A DNA stretch of 64,000 nucleotides, from the NCBI GenBank assembly GCA_002483345.1, contig DLHS01000015.1, positions 220,525 to 284,524 on the forward strand. The letters are read 5' to 3'. The translations under genes and the position numbers were made by a program. This document shows, in pieces, positions 51,925 to 59,576 of this stretch (positions are counted from its first letter, which is position 1; every line of letters starts with the position of its first letter). The stretch comes from Bacteroidetes bacterium UBA7662. GTDB lineage: Bacteria > Bacteroidota > Bacteroidia > UBA7662. Below the pieces are notes generated by a model. It did not search any database. It was not told the origin of the DNA and saw only the letters and a program-made list of their open reading frames with translations.

Positions 51925-53469
51925 TTATAGGGGAATATTGCCATGCTTCTTGCGAGGCAATTTAACGGCTTTGGTTTCAATCATCTTAAACGCCCGGATG
52001 AGCTTGCGGCGGGTTTCTTCGGGACGAATCACTTCATCCACAAAACCACGTGCGGCAGCCCGGTAGGGATTGGCAAATTTTTCGGTGTACTCATCTACCT
52101 TCTCCTGAAACTTGGCCGGGCCATCGCTGGCAGCGGCAATTTCGGCCTTGAAGATGATTTCTGTCGCCCCTTTGGGGCCCATCACGGCGATTTCGGCTGT
52201 TGGCCAGGCGAAATTCATGTCGGCACCGATGTGTTTGCTGTTCATCACATCGTAGGCGCCGCCATAAGCTTTGCGGGTGATGACGGTAATGCGCGGCACA
52301 GTAGCCTCACTGAAGGCATACAGCAGCTTGGCGCCGTTGGTGATGATGGCGTTCCATTCCTGGTCGGTGCCTGGCAAAAAGCCGGGTACATCTTCCAGCA
52401 CCAGCAAGGGAATGTTGAAAGAATCGCAGAAACGGATGAATCGGGCGGCTTTTTTGGAAGCGTTGATGTCCAGTACCCCGGCCAGACTGGCGGGCTGGTT
52501 GGCCACGATGCCGATGCTGCGGCCTGCCAGGCGGGCAAAACCGACTACGATGTTATCCGCATAATCTTTATGTACCTCCAGGAAGCTGCCGGTATCGATG
52601 ATCTCTTCGATCACCTCGCGGATATCGTAAGGCTGGTTGGGGTTATCGGGTATGATACCGGCCAGTTTGGGGCGGAGCTCCGCCCCTTGTGTTTCGTAAG
52701 CCACCGGAGGGGCCTCTTCTTCGCAGTTCTGCGGCATATACGACAAAAGCGCCTTAATGTCGTTCAGGCAGGCGATTTCGTTGGCACAGGCGAAATGGGT
52801 TACACCCGATTTGGTGGCATGGGTCATCGCGCCGCCCAGCTCTTCGCTGGTCACATCCTCGTGGGTAACGGTTTTTACCACATTGGGGCCGGTAACGAAC
52901 ATATAGCTCGTTTTTTCGACCATGAGTATAAAATCGGTCATGGCCGGCGAATACACCGCGCCACCGGCACAGGGGCCCATGATGGCGCTGATCTGCGGCA
53001 CTACGCCAGAGGCCTGTACGTTGCGGTGAAAGATGTCGGCATAACCCGCCAGCGATACCACGCCTTCCTGGATGCGGGCACCTCCGGAGTCGTTGAGGCC
53101 GACCAGCGGCACGCCGTTGCGCATGGATAAATCCATCACCTTGCAGATCTTCTCGGCATGGGTTTCGGACAGGGAACCACCGAAAACGGTGAAATCCTGC
53201 GAATATACATACACCGGACGGCCGTTGATGGTGCCGTAGCCGGTCACCACGCCGTCGCCCAGGTACTGCTCGCGGTCAAGGCCGAAATCAGACGAGCGGT
53301 GGGTAACAAACATGCCGATTTCTTCAAAACTGCCCGGATCGAGCAGGATGTCGAGGCGTTCGCGGGCAGTTAATTTGCCCTTGCTGTGTTGTGAATCAAT
53401 ACGTTTCTGACCGCCGCCCAGTTTGGCTTCAGCGATTTTATCTTCTAATTGCCGGAGTTTGTCGCTCAT
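51925..53469 (-). CDS. Acyl-CoA carboxylase, carboxyltransferase (beta) subunit
   Basis: 514 aa from ATG 53469; an upstream in-frame start adds an aromatic stretch not seen in the family. It transfers CO2 from biotin to propionyl-CoA or a related acyl-CoA. Motifs: RIDSQHSKGKLTARERLDILLD at the N-terminus (in two parts), LNDSGGARIQEGV, GPCAGGAVYSPA and the second crotonase half ending ARGFVDEVIRPEETR with KKHGNIPL. The biotin carboxylase and carrier subunits are not in the window. PccB or MmdA-type decarboxylase subunits are alternatives. Confidence 0.93.
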   Translation of the reverse strand: MSDKLRQLEDKIAEAKLGGGQKRIDSQHSKGKLTARERLDILLDPGSFEEIGMFVTHRSSDFGLDREQYLGDGVVTGYGTINGRPVYVYSQDFTVFGGSLSETHAEKICKVMDLSMRNGVPLVGLNDSGGARIQEGVVSLAGYADIFHRNVQASGVVPQISAIMGPCAGGAVYSPAMTDFILMVEKTSYMFVTGPNVVKTVTHEDVTSEELGGAMTHATKSGVTHFACANEIACLNDIKALLSYMPQNCEEEAPPVAYETQGAELRPKLAGIIPDNPNQPYDIREVIEEIIDTGSFLEVHKDYADNIVVGFARLAGRSIGIVANQPASLAGVLDINASKKAARFIRFCDSFNIPLLVLEDVPGFLPGTDQEWNAIITNGAKLLYAFSEATVPRITVITRKAYGGAYDVMNSKHIGADMNFAWPTAEIAVMGPKGATEIIFKAEIAAASDGPAKFQEKVDEYTEKFANPYRAAARGFVDEVIRPEETRRKLIRAFKMIETKAVKLPRKKHGNIPL

Positions 53470-53569
53470 GTGGGCGAAGTTAAACACCACAAACCAAAAT
53501 GTATGGTCAGCATCAAAAAAAGCAGACAAATACGTGACCCTGCAATGAAAAAGGCTGGCTTATGTTCCT

Positions 53570-53577
53570 TATTTTCG
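53570..53577 (+). promoter_or_regulatory. Candidate -7 box TATTTTCG upstream of the type IX substrate
   Basis: One mismatch to TAnnTTTG, 19 nt before the ATG at 53597; the same octamer is found before fbp and gyrA. Confidence 0.4.
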
Positions 53578-53596
53578 TTAACCCAACTTATCCGTT

Positions 53597-55192
53597 ATGT
53601 TTAAATTATTACGCATTTGTACCGCAGCTTCCCTCCTCTTCCTCAGTTGTTTTCAGCTGGGTTACGCCCAGGAATGGCAGGCGTACGACCTTGATACTAC
53701 CGAAAACCGCTGGACAGCGCTGTCAGTACAGCCCTATCCCCTCACAGGAAGCATCGCTCATTTTTTTGCTGTAGCGGGGTTAGACACCCGTTTTCCTGTT
53801 CAGCAAGCCACCGGCGAGGCAGTAGGCACCCTCAGTATTAAATTCTACCGGAAACCGAATGACCAGCAAGCTCCCTGGCGGCTGAACAGCCTCGTGATAC
53901 CCGGTAATGCGCGTATTAACAGCATGAGCTGGTCGGGTATGGACCTGATCATAGGGGGTGTATTTCTCGACACCCTGGTTTTGGGTACCGATACTTTTAT
54001 CAATCCGGAACAGTTTGCCCTGGATGCCTTTCTGGCGAAGATTACCATGTCAGGTGATATTTTATGGAGTTGGCATGGCCGGGCCTGGCAGAATAACACT
54101 ATTCAGCGTATCCGATACCGCGAAACTACCGATTCGTGGGTGGCTGCCTGTGGCCTTGGCTCTGACGTGGATGGCTGGATGGGTCTGTTTGATCCGTTTA
54201 ACGGAAACCTGGTCTGGTCGAAAGATCTGACACAAATCCGCACTGTCAGCGACCTCGGTTTTGCAGCTGATACCGCCCAATATCCGGGGCTGTGGTTTTG
54301 CGGCAGTGCTGATCCGGCAGGTGGCATAGATGGTGTCCCCCTTCCGCCTTCCCTGCCCTTAACCGGCTACCAGAACTATCTGGGGAAGATATTTCCTTTC
54401 AGGCAGGACAGTGTACAATTGCTGAAGACCATTTCTTACATCACCTTTGATTTTGAATCGCAGCTTGAGTTTCCGGTCGGGGGCTCCCCGCTTTGGTCGG
54501 CCACCGGTCATACCCAGGTGGGTGGACAGGCATACGAGCAAAGTATTTTTGAATTACCGGCTTCCGGCAGCCTCGTTACACTTCGCGATAGTTTTTCACA
54601 TCAGGGGCGTTTCCTGTTGATCCCGGGCCGGCAGGATTTCCCTCAGGGAATGACACCTCAGGGGAACCTGGTGATTTACACGCCGCATACCGCCCCCGGT
54701 CAATACAATCTCGACCGGGTGAATCAACCCCTGGACGGCAGTTTTCAGTTCGGCACCTCTTTAGGTGACCAATGGCTGGGCACCTTGGCCGATCATCAGC
54801 TTTATCTGGCAGCAGAAGTGCCGTCGCAGCTTACTTATCAGGGGGATATACCCCAATCCATTACCTTTTCTACCTTCAGCAGTCAGGAACGTCGGTGGGT
54901 TCTTTTTTATCGTTCCAACACAGCCACTTCTCTTGAAACAACAGGTGAACTTAGTGGTTTTGAGTTGTTTCCCAATCCTGTGGTCAGCCGTCAGTTAAAT
55001 GTCCGTTTCCCGGAAAACAGTCCTGCCCTCACGCGCTGGGTGCTGCGGGATTTACAGGGAAAAACTGTGCAGGAGGGGCTTTTTTCGGAGCCTGAAACGA
55101 CACTCTCACTTGAAAAAATACAGAGTGGACTCTATATCATGGAATTGAACAGAGGAAACCAAAAAGCTTTCCGGAAAGTAGTGCTTCCCTGA
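53597..55192 (+). CDS. Secreted protein with type IX sorting domain
   Basis: 531 aa. Signal peptide MFKLLRICTAASLLFLSCFQ (continuing to GYAQ, about 24). The body (about 30-440) is beta-rich with recurring Trp/Gly strand edges, perhaps a propeller, but no catalytic motif is visible. The C-terminal ~80 aa are the Por-secretion domain (FELFPNPVVSRQLNVRFPE to FRKVVLP), so the mature protein is probably on the cell surface. It is transcribed alone between the carboxylase (divergent) and paaN. Function unknown. Confidence 0.85.
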   Translation: MFKLLRICTAASLLFLSCFQLGYAQEWQAYDLDTTENRWTALSVQPYPLTGSIAHFFAVAGLDTRFPVQQATGEAVGTLSIKFYRKPNDQQAPWRLNSLVIPGNARINSMSWSGMDLIIGGVFLDTLVLGTDTFINPEQFALDAFLAKITMSGDILWSWHGRAWQNNTIQRIRYRETTDSWVAACGLGSDVDGWMGLFDPFNGNLVWSKDLTQIRTVSDLGFAADTAQYPGLWFCGSADPAGGIDGVPLPPSLPLTGYQNYLGKIFPFRQDSVQLLKTISYITFDFESQLEFPVGGSPLWSATGHTQVGGQAYEQSIFELPASGSLVTLRDSFSHQGRFLLIPGRQDFPQGMTPQGNLVIYTPHTAPGQYNLDRVNQPLDGSFQFGTSLGDQWLGTLADHQLYLAAEVPSQLTYQGDIPQSITFSTFSSQERRWVLFYRSNTATSLETTGELSGFELFPNPVVSRQLNVRFPENSPALTRWVLRDLQGKTVQEGLFSEPETTLSLEKIQSGLYIMELNRGNQKAFRKVVLP

Positions 55193-55245
55193 TTCATCAG
55201 AAAAAGCAGCCGAATCACTACCTTTAGGCCGCTAAAAACATTTGC

Positions 55246-56904
55246 ATGAGCTTATTCGAAAAACACCGTGCTATCATAGAAAGAGCTGTTCAGGCCAATC
55301 GTGAACGCGTATTTTTTGCCCAATATCCTGAAAACCCCAAGGCTTATGCCGAGGATGCCAATGCGGCTGGTTTGCTGAAGTTTCAGAACAGCATGAATAC
55401 CGATTTCAGTGAGCTGGAACAGGCACAACCCCTCCGTTTCGAAGGCGAAGAGGTTTCTCCCTATCTCCAGACAGGTCTTGGTATCCGTTACCCCGTTTTT
55501 GCTGATAAAATTGTGGTAGAACGTGCTAAAACAGCTTTTCAAAGCTGGAGAAAAGTATCGGTAGCCGAAAGAGCCGGCATACTGACCGAAAGTCTGGAGC
55601 GCATGAAAGAACGTTTTTTCGAGATTGCTTATGCCACCATGCATACCACCGGACAGTCGTTTATGATGTCGTTTCAGGCATCAGGCCCCCATGCGGCCGA
55701 CCGTGCGCTGGAAGCCATCGCCATGGGTTACGAGGAACTCTCCCGTTTCCCTGCCGAAACCCAATGGGTGAAGCCGATGGGTAAATTTGATCTCACCCTT
55801 AAAAAAAGCTGGCGGCCGGTACCGAAAGGCGTCAGCCTCGTCATCGGTTGTTCCACCTTCCCTACCTGGAACACCGTTCCCGGCATGTATGCCAGCCTGA
55901 TTACCGGTAATCCGGTGATTGTAAAGCCTCATCCGAAGGCCGTGCTGCCCATTGCGATTGTAGTGGCAGAACTGCAAAAGGTATTGATAGAGAATGGCTT
56001 AGACCCCAATACCTGCCAACTTTCTGTAGATACTTCCAAATTCCCGATTGCCAAGGAATTTGTAGCCCATCCTGATGTAAAACTCATCGATTATACCGGC
56101 AACAGCGTATTCGGCAACTGGCTGGAAGCGCAAAGCATACTGGGTAAAGAGGTATTTACCGAAAAAGCAGGTGTTAACTCTGTTATTATCGATAGTTGTG
56201 CTGATTTGAAAGCGGTCGCGGATAACCTCGGTTTCGCTGTTTCGTTGTATTCAGGTCAGATGTGTACCGCCCCACAGAATTTCTTCATTCCTGAAGGTGG
56301 CATTGAGACCGCTGAAGGGCACAAAAGCTTCGATGAAGTGGCGGCAGCCCTGGCGGCAGCCATCGAAGGCATTGCCGGACACCCTAAAATGGGTCCCGGC
56401 GTACTGGCAGCCCTCCAGAACGACCTCACCGCCGACCGCGTGAAAGAAGTTGCCAAACTCGATGCGAAAATACTCGTAGGTTCACATGCTATTGTAAACG
56501 AGGAATTCCCGGAAACCCGTACTGCATCCCCTGTTCTGCTGCAGGTGGATGGCAGTCAGGAAAAGCTGTTCGAAAAAGAATTGTTCGGTCCGATTGCCAT
56601 CGTCATCAAAACCAAAAACACTGCTGATTCTATCCGGCTGGCCAAACAACTGGCACAGAAACACGGTGCTATCAGTTGCGGCGCCTATTCTACCAGCGAG
56701 GTTGTGATGGAGCAAATTGCCGACGAGATGGCCAGTGTATTTGTACCGGTATCGTTTAACCTCACCGGCCCGATTTACCTGAACCAACATGCTGCTTTCA
56801 GCGATTTCCACGTTACCGGTGGCAATCCGGCAGGCAACGCGAGTTTTACCGACCCGAATTATGTGAACCGCCGCTTTGTGTGGGTAGGACAACGCTACGC
56901 ATAA
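55246..56904 (+). CDS. paaN: Phenylacetic acid degradation aldehyde dehydrogenase-like protein PaaN
   Basis: 552 aa of the aldehyde dehydrogenase superfamily. GCSTFPTWNTVPGM and PVIVKPHP form the cofactor region, E306 lies in VFTEKAG and the catalytic C340 in YSGQMCTAPQN. The length equals the ALDH-only PaaN form; the MaoC hydratase domain of long E. coli PaaZ (about 680 aa) is missing. It should oxidise the ring-opened aldehyde in aerobic phenylacetate breakdown. It lies 175 bp before paaE with a structured repeat between. TACCTTTA (55219-55226) may be its -7 box. Confidence 0.92.
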   Translation: MSLFEKHRAIIERAVQANRERVFFAQYPENPKAYAEDANAAGLLKFQNSMNTDFSELEQAQPLRFEGEEVSPYLQTGLGIRYPVFADKIVVERAKTAFQSWRKVSVAERAGILTESLERMKERFFEIAYATMHTTGQSFMMSFQASGPHAADRALEAIAMGYEELSRFPAETQWVKPMGKFDLTLKKSWRPVPKGVSLVIGCSTFPTWNTVPGMYASLITGNPVIVKPHPKAVLPIAIVVAELQKVLIENGLDPNTCQLSVDTSKFPIAKEFVAHPDVKLIDYTGNSVFGNWLEAQSILGKEVFTEKAGVNSVIIDSCADLKAVADNLGFAVSLYSGQMCTAPQNFFIPEGGIETAEGHKSFDEVAAALAAAIEGIAGHPKMGPGVLAALQNDLTADRVKEVAKLDAKILVGSHAIVNEEFPETRTASPVLLQVDGSQEKLFEKELFGPIAIVIKTKNTADSIRLAKQLAQKHGAISCGAYSTSEVVMEQIADEMASVFVPVSFNLTGPIYLNQHAAFSDFHVTGGNPAGNASFTDPNYVNRRFVWVGQRYA

Positions 56905-56911
56905 TTTTAAT

Positions 56912-57023
56912 GATGGCACACGGAGTTCCGCCGGTGCAGGAATTTCTATGCTTTACGCAAAGCAGAGGCAGTCTCGCCTCTCGCTTCTCGCCCGCTCGAT
57001 GTCTGAAATATCCGCGTGCCATC
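56912..57023. repeat. Structured repeat, copy 2 (variant)
   Basis: The end arms GATGGCACACGG (56912-56923) and CCGCGTGCCATC (57012-57023) pair with one mismatch. Inside, TGCTTT and AAAGCA form a small hairpin near 56948-56963, followed by the GTCTCGCCTCTCGCTTCTCG module and CTCGATGTCT (56971-57005). That module matches the reverse complement of the left arm at 58164-58202 at almost every position. It occupies most of the paaN-paaE gap. Confidence 0.75.
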
Positions 57024-57054
57024 ACAATCCCTTATTCCCTAGGCGCAGGTTCCG

Positions 57055-57062
57055 TATCTTTG
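57055..57062 (+). promoter_or_regulatory. -7 box TATCTTTG upstream of paaE
   Basis: Exact TAnnTTTG, 17 nt before ATG 57080. It supports that start over the upstream in-frame ATG at 56948, which lies inside the repeat. Confidence 0.55.
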
Positions 57063-57079
57063 CACCGCAATCCGATCTC

Positions 57080-58153
57080 ATGAGTACCCAGTTTATACAG
57101 CTTAAAGTTGAAACCATCATCCGGGAGACCCCCGACGCCATTGCCATCTATTTCCGTGACGAAAAGGGAGCTATCCCGACCTTCTGGCCCGGTCAGTTTC
57201 TGACCCTGGTGCTCGATATAGAAGGCAAGTCGGTTCGCCGCTCCTACTCTATCTGTACCGCTCCAAGTGCCATTCCGGTAATTGGCGTATGTGTAAAACG
57301 GGTTGAAGGCGGTCTTGTATCCAACTTTCTGTTGCAAAATCTGAAAGAAGGTGACTATGTATCGGTGATTGAGCCGTATGGCAATTTTACCCTGAACAAC
57401 AAACGCAGCAACTTACCAACGGTAGCCCTGATTGGTGCCGGTAGCGGTATTACCCCGCTGATGTCGATTATGAAGTCTATACTGGAGAAAGAAGGCACCA
57501 ACAAAGTACATCTGTACTATGGTAACCGGGACCAGAAAAATATTATTTTCAAAGACCAGCTGGAGCGTCTGCAGCAAAAGCATGGCGACCGCCTGGTAAT
57601 CACGCATTTACTCAGCCGTCCCGAGACCGGCTGGAACGGTATTACATCCCGCATCAAAGCAGAACTGATGATGCAGTGTTGTACCAGCGATGGGTTATTT
57701 GCCGATAAAACAACGAATTACTACATCTGCGGCCCGGAAGCGATGATGCACGATGTTTATCACATGCTCGAAAGTAACGGCATTGAAACAGAACGTCTGC
57801 ACAAGGAGAGTTTCTTTCATGCCCACAAAGCGGAAGCGCCTGCTATTATACCGGAAAGTCCGGATGACGATGGTACCCGCATTGTAAAACTGAAGCTCGA
57901 CGGTAAAATGCACGAAGTAACGGTTCCACCGGGTGGTTATATCCTTGAAACCGCCCTCGAAGCCGGGCTGGACCTTCCCTACGCCTGCACCATGGGGGTT
58001 TGTGGCATGTGCCGTGCCTTTAAAGTGCAGGGTGAAATGATTATTGAGGATCAGGAGGCGATTTCAGACCGGGAAATCAAAGAGGGTTCCTGCCTGACAT
58101 GTGTGGGAAGGCCTGTTTCGCATGACCTGGTGATTGACTACGACCGGATGTAA
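57080..58153 (+). CDS. paaE: Phenylacetyl-CoA epoxidase reductase subunit PaaE
   Basis: 357 aa from ATG 57080. N-terminal FAD domain (RRSYSICTAP), NAD(P)H domain (GAGSGITPLMSIMKSIL, FHICGPEAMM-like YYICGPEAMMHDVYHML) and a C-terminal plant-type ferredoxin domain with cysteines C303, C308, C311 and C341 in the spacing CX4CX2CX29C. It feeds electrons to the PaaABCD oxygenase that makes the ring epoxide of phenylacetyl-CoA. paaA-D are not in the window. It is convergent with nspC across the third structured repeat. Confidence 0.92.
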   Translation: MSTQFIQLKVETIIRETPDAIAIYFRDEKGAIPTFWPGQFLTLVLDIEGKSVRRSYSICTAPSAIPVIGVCVKRVEGGLVSNFLLQNLKEGDYVSVIEPYGNFTLNNKRSNLPTVALIGAGSGITPLMSIMKSILEKEGTNKVHLYYGNRDQKNIIFKDQLERLQQKHGDRLVITHLLSRPETGWNGITSRIKAELMMQCCTSDGLFADKTTNYYICGPEAMMHDVYHMLESNGIETERLHKESFFHAHKAEAPAIIPESPDDDGTRIVKLKLDGKMHEVTVPPGGYILETALEAGLDLPYACTMGVCGMCRAFKVQGEMIIEDQEAISDREIKEGSCLTCVGRPVSHDLVIDYDRM

Positions 58154-58163
58154 TCTTTTCTTT

Positions 58164-58302
58164 AGACATCGAGAGGGCGAGAAGCGAGAGGCGAGACTTT
58201 TTCGACCCTTGCAGGGTCGTGATTGTGGTCTGCTGGTACACCACCCGAAGACCCCGCAGGGGTCAACCAAAAAAAGTCTCGCCTCTCGCCCTCTCGATGT
58301 CT
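58164..58302. repeat. Structured inverted repeat, copy 3
   Basis: Left arm 58164-58202 and right arm 58269-58302 pair as AGACATCGAGAGGGCGAG... against CTCGCCCTCTCGATGTCT, the left arm having 7 extra bases. Each arm encloses its own GC hairpin: CGACCC-TTGCA-GGGTCG type at 58203-58219 and GACCCCGCAGGGGTC at 58250-58264. It fills exactly the space between the paaE stop (58153) and the nspC stop (58304), where a two-way terminator would be expected. Confidence 0.8.
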
Positions 58303-58303
58303 G

Positions 58304-59443
58304 TCAAAGCCGCGACTTAAAATCGTGATACCCGAAAGATTTGACATGCTCGTAGCTGTCATTTTCTTTCCAGATACCGATATGCGGGAGGTTGATGCCG
58401 TTGAAGGTGGTGGTTTTCACCATGGTGTAATGCATCATATCGTCGAAAACAATCTTATCTCCTGGTTGAAGGGGCTTTTCAAAGCTGTAATCGCCTACAA
58501 AATCACCGGCTAAGCAGGTTTGTCCGCCGAAACGGTAGGTAGGTTTACCCGGCATCGGGTCTGTTGCACCGTGAATTTTGGGTTTATAGGGCATTTCTAT
58601 CACATCCGGCATGTGGGCTGATACAGAGCAATCAAGTATGGCTACCTGTATGCCTTTGCTGTTTACAATATCCAGCACGGTGCTGACAAGATAGCCCGTT
58701 TGCCAGGCCACCGCTGATCCGGGTTCCAGCATCAGTTCGAGATGCGGGTATTTTGCCTTGAAATTACGGAGGGTACGGATCAGGTGGTCAACATCATAAT
58801 CATCCCGCGTCATCAGATGGCCACCGCCGAGGTTGAGCAGTTTGATATGAGGTAAAAAACGACCAAAAAGGCGTTCTATGTTTTCCAACGTTTGTTCCAG
58901 TGCAAAAGAATCACTTTCGCATAAATTATGGCTGTGCAGGAAACTGATGCCTTCCGGGAGCGTTTCCGGCAAGTCTTCAGCCCTTATACCAAGCCTTGAG
59001 CCGGGTATGCAGGGATTGTAAAGGTCTACACTAACGGTACTGTATTCCGGATTGATGCGGATACCGGCCTTTGCATCCGGCCGTGCTGCAAAAAGTTTGT
59101 CCTTGAATTTCAGGTATTGACTTAAAGAATTGAAAGAATAATGGCCTGCATATGTCAGCAATTCGTCAAACTCATCTTCCCGGTAGGCCGGGCTGTACAC
59201 ATGGGTTTCGCCACCGAATTCTTCAAAACCCAGTCTGGCTTCGTGCAATGAACTGGCTGTACTTCCTGCCAGGTATTGCTTCACCAATGGAAAGGTACTG
59301 TACATACTGAATCCCTTTAAGGCCAGTACTATCTTGATTCCAGCCTCTTCCTGTACTTTTTTCATCCTTTCCAGGTTGTGCCGGAGTCTGGCTTCGTGCA
59401 TGAGGAAAATCGGAGAAGGGAACGAGGCCAGTGGGAGTTGCAT
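58304..59443 (-). CDS. nspC: Carboxynorspermidine decarboxylase
   Basis: 379 aa from ATG 59443; an in-frame TTG at 59461 lies inside the promoter box and is rejected. It is a fold-III PLP decarboxylase that converts carboxyspermidine (or carboxynorspermidine) to spermidine (or norspermidine). PLP lysine K43 is in VLALKGFSM; YNPCIPGSRLGI and NLCESDSFAL, LLNLGGGHLMT and ILDCSVSAHMPDVIEMPYKP are typical NspC blocks (the last in two strands). Its dehydrogenase partner is at 61634-62842; both have the same upstream decamer. Confidence 0.93.
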   Translation of the reverse strand: MQLPLASFPSPIFLMHEARLRHNLERMKKVQEEAGIKIVLALKGFSMYSTFPLVKQYLAGSTASSLHEARLGFEEFGGETHVYSPAYREDEFDELLTYAGHYSFNSLSQYLKFKDKLFAARPDAKAGIRINPEYSTVSVDLYNPCIPGSRLGIRAEDLPETLPEGISFLHSHNLCESDSFALEQTLENIERLFGRFLPHIKLLNLGGGHLMTRDDYDVDHLIRTLRNFKAKYPHLELMLEPGSAVAWQTGYLVSTVLDIVNSKGIQVAILDCSVSAHMPDVIEMPYKPKIHGATDPMPGKPTYRFGGQTCLAGDFVGDYSFEKPLQPGDKIVFDDMMHYTMVKTTTFNGINLPHIGIWKENDSYEHVKSFGYHDFKSRL

Positions 59444-59458
59444 GGGAGATATTTTGGG

Positions 59459-59466
59459 CAAAAATA
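59459..59466 (-). promoter_or_regulatory. -7 box TATTTTTG upstream of nspC
   Basis: Exact TAnnTTTG on the minus strand, 15 nt before ATG 59443. On the plus strand it is part of GGCAAAAATA (59457-59466), which recurs before the dehydrogenase gene. Confidence 0.5.
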
Positions 59467-59545
59467 AGGCTCAAAGAACCAAATCAGAATGATTAAAACT
59501 TGTTAATGTACCTGTCATTGAGGTTAATTTTTAAAAATGCCCTTA

Positions 59546-59553
59546 TATATTCG
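59546..59553 (+). promoter_or_regulatory. Candidate -7 box TATATTCG upstream of the 626-aa type IX protein
   Basis: One mismatch to TAnnTTTG, 23 nt before the ATG at 59577. Confidence 0.35.
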
Positions 59554-59576
59554 GAACATTATTAAAAACTCAACTT

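Noticed and set aside
51943..53130. A 395-codon open frame on the plus strand
   Set aside because: It is entirely antisense to the acyl-CoA carboxylase beta subunit, which has all family motifs. The antisense frame is a by-product of its codon use and matches no family.
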